64,000 nucleotides of DNA. Source: Volvariella volvacea V23 (Eukaryota; Basidiomycota; Agaricomycetes; Agaricales; Pluteaceae). Location: positions 379,097 to 443,096 of the forward strand of contig KB722742.1 of NCBI GenBank assembly GCA_000349905.1. Direction: 5' to 3'. Shown here one piece after another: positions 1 to 10,823 of the stretch (its first letter is position 1; every line of letters starts with the position of its first letter). The notes beneath the pieces were generated by a model. The model was not told the origin of the DNA, did not search any database, and worked only from the letters and a program-made list of their open reading frames with translations. A program made the position numbers and the translations under genes.

Positions 1-286
1 GAAGTTTCTCTTCCAGCTCATCTATGAGGTTCACTTTCCATTTCAAGCGCTTCAATTGCCATGTTCCAAGTGCAAACGTAAAAAAGGGCATGATGCCAAT
101 AAGCATCATCGTTGGGCTAATCCATGAATCCTGACGAGGTTTATACACAGTCGGCACCTCAGCTTTGCTGGAATAACAGGATTTTGGACCAAGTCGAGGC
201 GAGTGGAAATAGTGATCGTTCAGCCGAACTTTTGAGCGGCCGCGCAGTAAAGCGGTGCGCAAATTGGAGCTGAACAAGGGTAACAT
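1..286 (-). CDS. SHY1: SURF1/Shy1 cytochrome c oxidase assembly factor, N-terminal part
   Basis: SURF1-family proteins are inner-membrane factors that help assemble cytochrome c oxidase. The start is the ATG at 286-284, which gives one uninterrupted frame to the window edge. The first ~45 residues are rich in Arg, Ser and Leu and poor in acidic residues (MLPLFSSNLRTALLRGRSK), as in a mitochondrial presequence. Next comes a hydrophobic segment with PFFTFALGTWQ followed by LKRLKWK and LIDELEEKL, which is the family's N-terminal transmembrane signature (LGTWQ, then RLxWK). Only about 95 codons are inside the window, so the rest of the protein lies to the left. It diverges from SLA2 with about 290 bp between the two start codons. 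The family call is confident from the LGTWQ-RLKWK block; nothing can be said about the C-terminal half. Confidence 0.88.
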   Translation of the reverse strand, partial: MLPLFSSNLRTALLRGRSKVRLNDHYFHSPRLGPKSCYSSKAEVPTVYKPRQDSWISPTMMLIGIMPFFTFALGTWQLKRLKWKVNLIDELEEKL

Positions 287-574
287 GGGCGAGCGGGGTT
301 GTTCGGCTAAGTAGGACGTGGTCACATCCGCCGCAGTGCGATTCACACGCCTGGTTTATTCTCCCCACCCTTACTGTAATTCCCCTCCACGTCCCTCCTC
401 ACACCAAGCATTTCTTGACGAGACCAGGGTCATTCTTTGCTATCAGAACCTTTAATACTTCTCCCAAATGTCAGCCAAATAATCCGTTGACCTTCTCTCA
501 ACCTCGCGCTGATACCTTGTCCACACTATCGTAGGTTCGGTGGCGGGAGTCGAAATCGCCAAACTGGCGCAGGT

Positions 575-3500
575 ATGGACTTCGATGAGGAGATCCACTA
601 CCCTACACGGCCAGTCGACAAGGACAAGGCCGAAGCTGAGCTTGTGATCAATATCAAGAAGGCTACTAGTCCAGAGGAATCGGCACCTAAGCAGAAGCAC
701 GTCAGGAGTATGCACCTCGTTCCATAGGGCCTTGGACAGACCTTATTGATTTGCATTAGAGTGTATTGTTTTTACCTGGGATTATCATTCTTCCATCTCG
801 TTTTGGAGCGGATTGCGGGTTCAACCCATTCTTGCCGACGAAGTTCAAACATTCAAGGCACTAATCACCGTGCATAAGGTTCTGCAGGAGGGTCACCCAG
901 TGGTCAGTGGCTGTGGACTATTTTCCTGCCGTCTGAGCCTAATGCCCCACCCAGACAATCAAGGAGGCTCACGGACAGACAGGATGGCTGGAGACATGTG
1001 CTCGAACAGTAGCAATTGATGGTCAAAGGGGTAAGGTACAGGTCATGCTGGATATAGGCATTGCGCTAATCTTAGGCAAGGGTATGGACCACTTATCAGA
1101 ACCTATGTCCAATTCCTCCTCGCCAAACTGCGGTTCCATCGCATGCGCCCAGAATTCAACGGATTGTTTGAGTATGAAGAATACATCACCCTTAAAGGAA
1201 TTGACGATCCCAATGAAGGGTGCGCTTGAAGTGTCTTGCACTGTGTACAATAGCTGACGCAGTCCTTAGCTATGAGACTATCTCGGATTTGATGAACCTC
1301 CAAGACCAGATTGAGTCTTTCCAAAAAATGGTCTTCTCTCACTTCAGGCACTCTGCTAATAATGAATGCCGTATATCGTCACTGGTTCCCCTTGTGAAAG
1401 AAAGCTGGGGTATTTATCGCTTCATTACTAGCATGTTGAGAGCCCTGTACCGACGTGCGTGTCTGCATAATGAGTCATTGGATGCCTTGATTAACTTTCC
1501 CAGGTACAAACGACACGGAGGCTCTTGAGGGCCTCAAGCAGCGTTACGTATCTCAGCATTACAACCTCAGGAAATTCTATTATGAATGTTCGAATCTGAA
1601 ATACCTTACCGGCCTTATCAACGTCCCAAAACTCGGCCAGGTGTGTTCTCTGGTGGTCTATCATGTAGCTCGAGCTAATTGCGTACAGGAACCCCCCAAC
1701 CTCGCAGACGCAGGAGATGCTCCTGACCTCCCAGCTCGTCCAAAGACCGCCGCGAAGTCTCCCTCACCACCTCCTACTGCTCCTTCCCCGAGTGCTGCCG
1801 AGATACAAGAGCAAGCGCGGATGCTTAAGCAGTACGAAGAAAAGCAGGCCGCCCTTCTAGCCGCTCGGGAGGCTGAAGAGCGGCAGCGACAAGAACAGGA
1901 ACGTCAACAACAAGAGGAGTTCGAGCGCAGAAGACAAGAGCAAGCTGAAAGGGAACGATTGGCTCAGGAACAGTTGTTAATACAGCAGCAGCAAATGATG
2001 TATAGTACGCAAGCTGCGCAACAAGCTGAACTGGAACGGGAACTACTGGCTCTAAGAGGTCAATACGAGCGCGACCAGATTATGTTGGAGCAATATGACC
2101 GTGTACGTGCATCTGCAAGTATTGCTGAAAAGGTATCTCATTAAGTGTTATAGCGTGTGAAAACCTTAGAAGGAGAGCTCGGAACGATATCCGCCAACGT
2201 TAACTCGCAGCTGGTATCCAAGGATGAGCTGATCAAGCAGCTTCAAGACCAAGTGACACTATGGAGGAACAAATACGAGGCGCTCGCTAAACTCTATACG
2301 CAACTCCGAACGGAGCACCTCGACATGCTCGGTAAATTCAAGCAGATGCAACTTAAAGCTAATTCTGCGCAAGAGGCCGTCGACCGCATGGAACGCATGG
2401 AACGAGACCTCAAATCAAAGACTCTGGAACTGGCGGATATGCTGCGTGAACGTGATCGTGCAAGATTTGATGTGGATCGTCAAAAGTCTTCCCATAAAGA
2501 AGAAATAGACCGCCTACGCCGTGAACTCAACTTCGCCAACGAACGGGCAGAAGATGCTTCACGTTCCAAGAATTCTGAAGTCTCGACCGTATTGAGCAAG
2601 TACAATCGTCAAATCTCAGAACTCGAAGACTCTTTGCGGGTATGCAGTGCTACATTGATCAAGCACCTTGTTTTGATATGCTCTTTAGGCCAAGCAAATT
2701 CAGCTTGAGGAACTTCATGACAAGCTTGATAATGCTAAGGGTGATTTGGAGCGTTTGAAGGACGAGAAAGATCAGGAGATCATGATTTTACAAGAGGGCC
2801 TTGATAGCACCATTCAACAGCTATCTGATATGAAGCAGGTCTGTTCACTATTTGTCCGCATGTCACTTTTGCTCATTTGGTTATCAGACCCAGGGCATTG
2901 TTGATGAAACAACTAATGCTCAGATCGACACACTTATCCTGGATAACCGCAAGAAACTTAACCAAATAATTGGTACGCACAAACACTATCTGGTTTAAAC
3001 AATTCATTGATTGGCACATAGATTCAATACTCCAGGCCTGCGTTCATAAGGTGGACGATGCTATCTACGAACTCGAATCTCTCACGCAAGCCGGAAATCT
3101 CAATTCCACTCCAGAGTACACCTTGTCCATGGTGGAAAAAGCTGTCAATAATGCGACGGAATTCGCCACCATCTTCAACTTATATTTAGGTGGTGATGTA
3201 GGTGGCGAGCATGTTGATGTGATCAAGTCCGCCAATGAATTCGCACAATCCCTTTATGATGTTCTCATCAACACGAAAGGAATCACCCGACTTGCCAGTG
3301 ATGACGAAGCTTCTGACAAGATCATTTCTACCGCGAGAACTGTGGGAGATGTTGGTCTGCGCTTCTTCGAAAATCTGCAGTCGTACAAGCTCGACCTATT
3401 ACAGCCTACTCAGCGCAAAGACGTCGCTATGCGCAATAATAGTCAGATCCGTGGTGCTCTGACAACACTGTCGGAAGTCGTCGATGCCATGATCCCCAAG

Positions 3501-4259
3501 GGTACCAAGTCCGGTGCATTGGCTCGTGCCAATGGCGATATTGGCGATATCGTTGAACAAGAGATGTTGAGTGCAGCTCGCGCCATCGAGCAGGCTACAC
3601 AACGCCTCCAGGAGTTGATGGCCAGACCGAGGGATACTAGTCGCTTCAGCGCCGTTGATCTTCAGGTCCATGATTCTATCTTGTCTGCTGCTATGGCCAT
3701 CACTAGCGCGATTGCTCGCTTGATTCAAGCTGCTACTGAATCCCAGCAAGAAATCGTTGCTCAAGGCAGAGGGTCAAGTACGACACAGCAATTCTACAAG
3801 CGAAACAACAGATGGACAGAGGGGTTGATCTCTGCCGCCAAAGCTGTCGCTTTTGCAACCAATTTGTTGATCGAAAGTGCGGACGGCGTCTTATCCGGCA
3901 CACACTCACTCGAGCAGTTGATTGTTGCCTCCAATGAGGTTGCGGCGGCCACTGCACAATTGGTTGCTGCATCCCGAGTTAAGGCCAACCTGATGTCGCA
4001 AACACAGCAGCGCCTAGAAGCCGCCGCCAAAGCCGTCACCGAGGCTTGCAAGGCGTTGGTTAGGCAAGTCAAGGCTGTTTCTGCCCGACAAACTGAAGAG
4101 GAAGAGGTGGACTACAAAAATATGGCAGTGCTGGAGTTCAAGAAACGGGAGATGGAGCAACAGGTGGAGATCCTTAGGTTGGAGAAGGAGTTGGGTGCGG
4201 CTCGACATAGGTTGGGTGCAATGCGGCGTGCAGGATACCATACGGATGAGACGGACTGA
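575..4259 (+). CDS. SLA2: Sla2/End4/HIP1R-like endocytic actin adaptor
   Basis: Sla2 links clathrin-coated endocytic sites to actin at the plasma membrane. The spliced product is about 1,050 residues. Exon 1 (575-707) carries EAELVINIKKATSPEE and continues through an intron at 708-759 into KCIVFTWDYHSS, the start of the ANTH lipid-binding domain, which runs to about 1.6 kb. A Pro/Ser linker follows, then a Gln/Glu/Arg-rich coiled coil (about 1.8-2.9 kb). The C-terminal talin-HIP1/R (I/LWEQ) actin-binding domain lies at about 3.1-4.2 kb, with the conserved Ala-rich helices and a final LEFKKREMEQQVEILRLEKE helix. Introns seen include 708-759 and several more in the ANTH and coiled-coil parts. 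SLA2 is a frequent neighbour of fungal mating-type loci. Exact small exons around 2.7-3.0 kb were not all fixed. The family assignment is very secure. Confidence 0.92.
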
Positions 4260-4751
4260 AGCCAACTAATTGCGCTGCCTGGCTTAGCTTAGAACCATGC
4301 CCTTTGATTGAGAATTTCTTTACAGGTAGGAAATGATGATAACGATGTACAGTTAAATTCGCTGTTTCTAATACTTATAGGTGGGATTCGCGTCGAATTC
4401 CTGCGCATTGGATTTCTCGTGTGGATTACTATTAACACACCAGTAGTGAAGTATGCCTGAACATGGGTAGCATAGGGAGTTGGGCGAAAGAATGAGATGA
4501 GAAAAGAGGGACGAAATGGTTACTATATGCAATTCCAAATAATGAATGATAAGGATAAGTAAGATGTGAACCAGTAGTGACAGGGAAGATGGACAGTGAG
4601 CGAAATGTAAGGCAAGCGATGCTGATGAACATAATGGACGATGAAGGTCACTCTACGACTCCATGAAGGGCACAATCTGCCTGCTGCAGAAAAGAAAGAA
4701 CGAAAGGCAATAAAATCGGAAGGGATGAAAGAAAAGAAAGCAACAACACGT
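4260..4751. other. Convergent intergenic region
   Basis: This stretch lies between the SLA2 stop and the stop of the minus-strand orphan gene. It holds only short unconvincing frames. The composition is AT-richer than the flanking genes, as expected for two facing 3' untranslated regions. I see no RNA gene, repeat or further coding exon here. Confidence 0.6.
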
Positions 4752-7397
4752 CTAATTCCGAACCGAGTCAAACGACTCACGAGCCAGGTCAAGAAAACTA
4801 TCCTGGATCTTGGCCGTAGTCCATGAAGCTGGTGCACCACTTTTGACAATGGGTCGATCCTTTTCAACAACACTATTGACACGCTTGACAGCTGTTGAAC
4901 TGGCATCGGCATTCGCAACCAGATCGTCGTCGTCATCATCAATTTCCAAAAAGGATGGTTTCCTAAATATAGACATTCGATGCTGCTTTTTCCCCATTGA
5001 CACCGTAGATCCTTTTGGTCGAACTCGGCTCGGACTGAGGGAAGCATGTGCTGAAATAGTGCTGTTGGTCCGTCGAGGTGGCGGAGTTAGCGGAGACAAT
5101 GCATCAGTGGCTACTCGAAGTACAGGGTTCGTGGCTGATTCAGTCGTGGCCGGTCGGCGTCGAGGCGGTGGTGGCAAACTATTCAAGGGTATAAACGGTG
5201 ATGAGACATCATTTCTGTTGTTCGTGGTGGCATTTTCCATGGCATTATCATGAGCAGTACTAGGAGCATTGATGGTATCGGGAGTGGGAGTGATGGGAGA
5301 AGCAGGCAGGGGAGAATCAGCGATAAGAGGGGAAGTGAAGGCTGAAGCAGCAGCTGGCGATGATCGAATCGATAGAGGAGACGTAGCAGAGGTGGAAGAA
5401 AAGCAAGTGTTGGATGATATGGTGCTGAGCCGCATTGGTAATGATGATAGTTTCACAGGTGGTGACAAGCTCAGAGGGGAAGGAAGCTCATCCTCCCGTT
5501 CCGATGCCATTGTGGATGCAATTGTAGAGGCCATAGTCGAAGTTGACAGTATGGAGAGGCCACGTTGTCTCGTGTGTTTACCCTTTTCCTCGACGCTTCG
5601 CTCGAAATTGGCAATTTCAGCTGGGGACATAATCTGTTGAGGGGTATAATCAATGCTTTCTGGTGGTGGACTTGGTGGGGGTTGCTCTATTGATGGTCCT
5701 TCATCCCAGAAAGATGCGTGACTATGCTGGAGCTCTATTTCAGATGGGGAACTGAATACAGACTGGATATCGTTGTCAGACATGATGGTGTTCGAAGTTG
5801 AAGGCCTCCGAAGACTTGTTCCTGAAAAGAGCCGCTTGCGAGTATTCGAAGTCGAGCTATTCCCACTCTCACGACGCTGATCGGGCGGCATAGGTCCTTC
5901 ACCTGATGATGCATGAACCAAAGCAGTAGGACGAAGAGGAAGAGTAAGACGAGGAGGCGGAAAGTGGCGCTCCTTTGGTTGCGTCTTGACGGCGACATGC
6001 GGTTTTGGTGGTGACGGAAGAGCTGTTTGTGGTGGCAATGTACGCTTGGCGAGAACCTGATGGGAAACTGCCTTTTTCAGCGTTCGAGGAGCAACAGGGC
6101 TAGCTAAACGTGTAGGTTGCTCCGGCGAAGGAAGATAACCCCTCTCAACTTCGAGTAAAGGAGAACGTGCACGGCCTGTAGACTCCTTTGATTTATTGCC
6201 AGATTTGTGTTTACGGGGTTGAATATCCTCCATAGCAGATGAAACAGAAGTTGCAAAGGATAAGCTAGATGAAGACGAGCTTGCTGAAGCCAGAATGGGG
6301 TTATCCCTTTCTTCGTCGACTGGAGTGAATGTCTTTGGTGGGGGAGGGAGCCCGTGGGAAGGTGGAGCACTTGGGGGTTGACCGAGACGAGACGAAGAAG
6401 CTTGACGAATCACGACCCGAGGAGCCGGGGGATACCTCTGATTTACTTCAACTGGGGTAGAATTTGTGCCATCGTTAATGGCCTCTGAATATTGGATGTG
6501 CCCTTCTGTCATCCCTCGTGGACGCGTGGGCGGTCGTATTGAGGCCATAGATATCGAATGCTGAAGACCCGACATGGTGCGTAGCCGTGGTTTCTCTGTC
6601 AGCGTTGTTGACGACTCGGATTTCGGTATGCTTTCCCATGCAGTGGCAATGGTCGGGATATTGTCCATCATAGATGCCTTTCGATTTAGACTGCTGGTTG
6701 ATTTCCTGTATGCAGAGAGTTAGGGGTTGTTGACAATGAGAAAGAAATGCACACACTGTGTAGTCAACCTCCGAACGCGTGGAATGTCGGGGACATGCGA
6801 CGAGCTGGGAGGAAGTGGAAAAACCTCTCCATTAATACTACTGAAGTTATGTGATGCCGAGGAAGTGGAAGCATAGGATCCACGGTTGGCTGAAGACACC
6901 TCATTCTTCTTGGAACCATAGTCTGAGTTGCTGGAATAAGCAGAGAGTCGGTTAGGATCAGAAGACGCATATGATGCTGGCGTGACTATAGCTCGCGGTG
7001 CAAATGGGTCAGTGTCAGAAAGGGTTAGGAGGGAATGGCGGCTATTAGGAGGATCGCGCTGTCCGTCCGTCGGAGTTCGGGGACCAATAGAATCTCCTTG
7101 CGACCTTACAGAGGAAACGGACTTTGACGGAGGTCTGTTGTAGGATGTAGGTTTAGCGGGAGATTGTATAAAGGGAACTGGGTCTTGAATTGTGAGCGTT
7201 GGGTGCTTTTTCGACTTGAGGCCTATGGCGGATGCAAAGGAGTTGAGTTTAAGTGACGAGGGAGACTTTGCAGGATTTGGTTTCTCGGGGAAGGTTTTAG
7301 TGACATCCTTCGAAGTATGAGAAGAGGACGATTTTGGAGAGAGCGACCACCATGTCCTGGAGGAAGATTCGTTCCGGGGAGATAAGGTTGAAGACAT
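4752..7397 (-). CDS. Large intrinsically disordered Ser/Pro-rich protein, function unknown
   Basis: Two exons (7397-6757 and 6705-4752) join across a 51-nt GT-AG intron (donor GTGTGTGC, acceptor TACAG) to give 864 residues. The protein is dominated by Ser, Pro and Thr, with many proline runs (PPPPKTF, PPPSPPPES) and SP/TP sites. Short basic patches also occur (for example KKQHRMSIFRKPSF near the end). An acidic DDDDDD run lies shortly after that patch. I see no catalytic domain, membrane span or signal peptide. Proteins of this type in fungi are often cytoskeletal, polarity or signalling scaffolds, but that is only a guess. The start is the first ATG of the upstream frame, beginning MSSTLSPRNESSS. 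The gene converges on SLA2. The long open frame across both exons supports it as a real gene; the product is unassigned. Confidence 0.72.
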
Positions 7398-8218
7398 AGA
7401 AGGATTGGCGGAAGATTGGACGAGAATGAGTGTGGAGGTGTGAAGTTGGGTCTGGGGCGGAAGAGGGAGGATGGAGAAATAGATTACAGCCCACGATGAA
7501 CAGAAGGATAAAACTCAAAAGGCTTTGCAACGCCGCTGGTCTGGCCATTGGTAACGGTGTTGGCGAAAAAGGAAAATATTACGCCAGTTAGTACCCCGAG
7601 ACGGAAGCAGGAAGGAACAGAAGAGCACCTCTCATGAATGATGGGGCCAGAGACGGAGGACGGCTGCAGCAATAAACGCGAAACCAGACCCCGAAGGTTG
7701 GTAGGAGGAGAGCAAGTAAAGAACGGACAGGGAGGTAGGTGGTAACTGGAATTCAGTCAGGTCTAGTCTTGGCACACAACCCAAAACATATCATTTCTAA
7801 CCGACCGCCTCCCCACACTCGCCTCTGTCCCTTCCTCCTGTCCTGTGGCGCCCACTACCGCAGGCACGCACAACCGTACCCGTTTGTTGCCTCCACTCCC
7901 GCTATCCCTACACGGCTTTCAACCCACCTATGCGCATCTACTTACAACTTCAGCTCCCTGTTAGGCACCAGATTCGTGGATTCCGGCCCTGCATCAGGTG
8001 AGGAACTTCTTTTACCCAGGCGTCTAAGGCATCCCAACAAATGCGTGACCCGTTGCAATAGTTTGATAGGATTGCTGAGAACGATCAATGTGCCCCCAAA
8101 ATACTTGATCACATAACGCACGCTATCCCTATCCGAAATTAGGTATATATTCCTGCTACAGCCAGCGTCATCCGTGCACGTAGCATCATCATGTACTGTC
8201 ATCGTGTGGCTCCAGTTC
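7398..8218. other. Intergenic region with no supported gene
   Basis: This region separates the start of the disordered-protein gene from the stop of the voltage-sensor-like gene; both are on the minus strand. Overlapping frames of 60-126 codons exist on both strands, but none has recognisable motifs or a plausible splice structure. The plus-strand frame around 7.74-8.12 kb is a pyrimidine-rich stretch typical of promoter or 5' leader DNA. I regard it as promoter and 5' leader of the upstream-reading gene plus the 3' untranslated region of the other. Confidence 0.5.
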
Positions 8219-9146
8219 CTACCCCAACTCAGCCCAAACGTCCTCCGCGTCCCGATCTCGTATAGCCTGCGCAGCATATGGCATGCCAGAGAATCCACCT
8301 GGTCGTTGGCTTTCTGCGTCAAATAAAACGGGGTTTTGCACGAGCGGCCGTGCGACGTCTGAATCTTCCTCGTCGCTATCCATATCTAAGCTAATACCCG
8401 CCCGACGGGCAGCGTTTATATCTATCGGTTTGGGCCTCGAAAAGATTGATTGGCCGGACCTATATTAAACGTTGTACGAGTTACTTGCCTAGAAACTCAC
8501 GGATGCACTTACTGCCTCATTACCGCAGCCAACCTCCCAAACTGTAAGACGTTGCGAGCGACAAGTAACAGTGTATCCAAAATTTCTTCCTCCTTGCTTC
8601 CAGCACCACATTCTGCGAACAGGAGGATGATCAGGGTCAAGGCGCAGAACCCCGTAAGTATCAGGTCGACCACATTGAACGGCGACTTCCAGAATTGCTG
8701 CTAGATACAATGATTAGTATCTATCACGCCGATCTGGACGACAATTCGCACCTTCCCAAGCGCCAAAAAACGCACAGCAACCTCCAGAATCATAGCCGTG
8801 TTGATGATGATTTCGAGAATGTAGAAAGCCAAGCCAGGGCAGTCGTCAGTAAGGCTCAGCACCACGGTTGTAACTGAAAGAGCGGCCATCCCCAGATAAA
8901 GGAATATATACGTCCTGGAGTGGACAAATCGGTTGGCAAGCCCCTTTGCGATTTCTTTGCGTGTCAGGGCATAGATGGATCGTGTTGTGCTGTAGAAGCC
9001 ATCAACCTGTGCAGTAGACAATAGAAGGTAGGCAATGGCACCTACTCTGGTCGGGCATAGGCCCCAGGGTTCTCTTGATCAGATCCAAGAAGACTGTCGT
9101 TTGGGGAATCTTCTAGTCGGCTGTATGGTTGCTCTGAGCGCGACAT
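8219..9146 (-). CDS. Voltage-sensor/ion-transport-domain membrane protein, short form
   Basis: Four exons (9146-9046, 8989-8752, 8697-8513, 8459-8219) give 254 residues. An acidic, polar N-terminus is followed by a first membrane span (IFLYLGMAALSVTTVVLSL), a second (AFYILEIIINTAMILEVAVRFLALGK), a third after FWKSPFNVVDLILTG, and an S4-like segment (ARNVLQFGRLAAVMRQSG). The layout is that of the four-helix voltage-sensing part of ion_trans channels, with the Asp of NVVDL and two Arg in S4. There is no pore loop or second half; the tail (IDINAARRAGISLDMDSDEED) is acidic and soluble. Ion conduction or voltage sensing is inference. The splice choice at 9045-8990 was made because the alternative AG puts a stop in frame. 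The gene diverges from CWC25 with 150 bp between starts. Confidence 0.75.
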
Positions 9147-9296
9147 ACAAGCTGTGCTGGTGGTTGTGGCTGCGATACACTCGTTTAAAGGCGGCAGCCA
9201 CACAAGAACAAACATCCAGCCATCCTTGCACCCCAACCCCGATCATCCCTCATTTAGCTTGATACTCCAGGATTCCATATCTAATAATTTGTCAAG

Positions 9297-10637
9297 ATGG
9301 GTGGTGGCGACTTGAATATGAAAAAGTCCTGGCACCCGCTCCTGTTAAAGAACCAGGAGCGGGTGTGGCTTGAGGAGAAGAAAGCGGTGAGTATACACAT
9401 CACATTCCATTATCCAGCCAACGAACTCATTTTGACTATTTATAGCTGGAGGAGAAAAAGAAATTGGACCAACTACGGAAAGAAAAGGAAGAGGAGCGAC
9501 AATTGCAGGAACTTCAGAGACTGCAGGAGGAAAAGACGGGAAAGAAGCGGACAGAGAAGCTGGAGTGGATGTATGCTACGCCTGCAACAGGTAGCAATCA
9601 GAACCCCAACGACCTAGAAGACTACCTCCTCGGAAAGAAACGCGTTGATAAAATGTTGACTGGAGACGAGAATGCAAAGGTGCGTGAAATGCCTTTGGTG
9701 AACCAGCCGCTTCTAAATCTATTTTCTCTAGATTGGAGCTTCGCACAAGAATTTTATTGCTGTACAGAATGCAAATAGTGGCCGTGATATCGCGGCGAAG
9801 ATAAGAGAAGACCCCCTATTCGCTATTAAGCAGCAAGAGCAAGCTGCCTTACAAGCGCTTGTGGCCAATCCGCTTCGTTTGAAGGAGTTGCAAGAGCGAA
9901 CGGGCGTTAATTTGCCAGGAAAGAAGGACAAAAAGGAACGCAAGCGAGAGAAGGAGGAGAGGAGAAGGTTAAAGGAGCATCGCCACCACAGGGATCGACG
10001 CTCCCGTTCTAGGTCATACTCACCCTCGCGCCCACATCGACGAAGCGACCGGTCGCCATCATACGAGCGGCGTCGAAGATCAGCCAGTCCTCGTCGACGC
10101 TCTCGTTCACCCCATCATTCGCGTCATTCGCACCATTATGATTCCCGGCGTCGTAGTCCTGATTATGGCACAAGTAGACAACCTTGGCCGCGTTCAGACG
10201 AGTCCGAGGAAGAACCGAGGCACTCTCGTCGGCGTTATGATGACTCGCCTAGGGACTTTGCTAGACGAGGTCGCAGTCGCAGCCGCGAGTATGACAAGAG
10301 ATATCACCGTGCTAGCTCTCGATCTCCACTCCGCCCCAGTCGAGATAGTCCTCCCCGGTTCAAGCAACCGGCACTTTCGACTACTGAAGAGCGGGCTGCT
10401 AGGCTCGCAGCAATGACGGCTGATGCCTCTTCGCTGACGGTAGAGCGTAAGGAACGTCTTCATCAGCTGCTTGAGAAGGAGAAGGCTGAGGCTGAAGAAG
10501 AGGAACGGATGAGGCAGAAGTCAAAGGGCATGGGCGGATTCCTGAGTCACGAGTCGAAACGAGTGTATGGAGGCCAAGGAGACCTGGGAGACAGGATCAG
10601 AAGAGGTCGGGGAACCATGGTTGTCGACGCTGATTGA
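9297..10637 (+). CDS. CWC25: Pre-mRNA-splicing factor Cwc25
   Basis: Cwc25 joins the activated spliceosome and is needed for the first transesterification step. The product opens with [14 protein letters not shown], the family's near-invariant N-terminus, followed by an [12 protein letters not shown] block and a strongly charged helical Cwf segment ending [14 protein letters not shown] ([14 protein letters not shown]). Conserved [11 protein letters not shown] and [11 protein letters not shown] blocks follow. The last half (about 9.95-10.4 kb) is Arg/Ser-rich with many RS and SR dipeptides, and the C-terminus keeps [14 protein letters not shown]. Introns lie at about 9.39-9.44 kb and 9.68-9.73 kb. 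The RS tail may aid spliceosome recruitment. The gene is followed 186 bp later by DMC1 on the same strand. Confidence 0.95.
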
Positions 10638-10823
10638 GCTTTTGCTTTATGCTCTTGTGTGTATTGGTATGGCTGATTCTCTTTTCTGGTCCTCTGGGTA
10701 TCGATTGTGTATTGTCAGTGTCCTCCGATGGGCTTCTCCTTGTCACGTGTAGACTCGCTTTGGATAAATACGAATGGCCTCCCCATTATTTTCAATTTCC
10801 GTCTGATTTTAACCATTGAGTCC

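Noticed and set aside
7739..8116. 125-codon plus-strand frame
   Set aside because: Pyrimidine-rich leader-like DNA with no domain or splice support.
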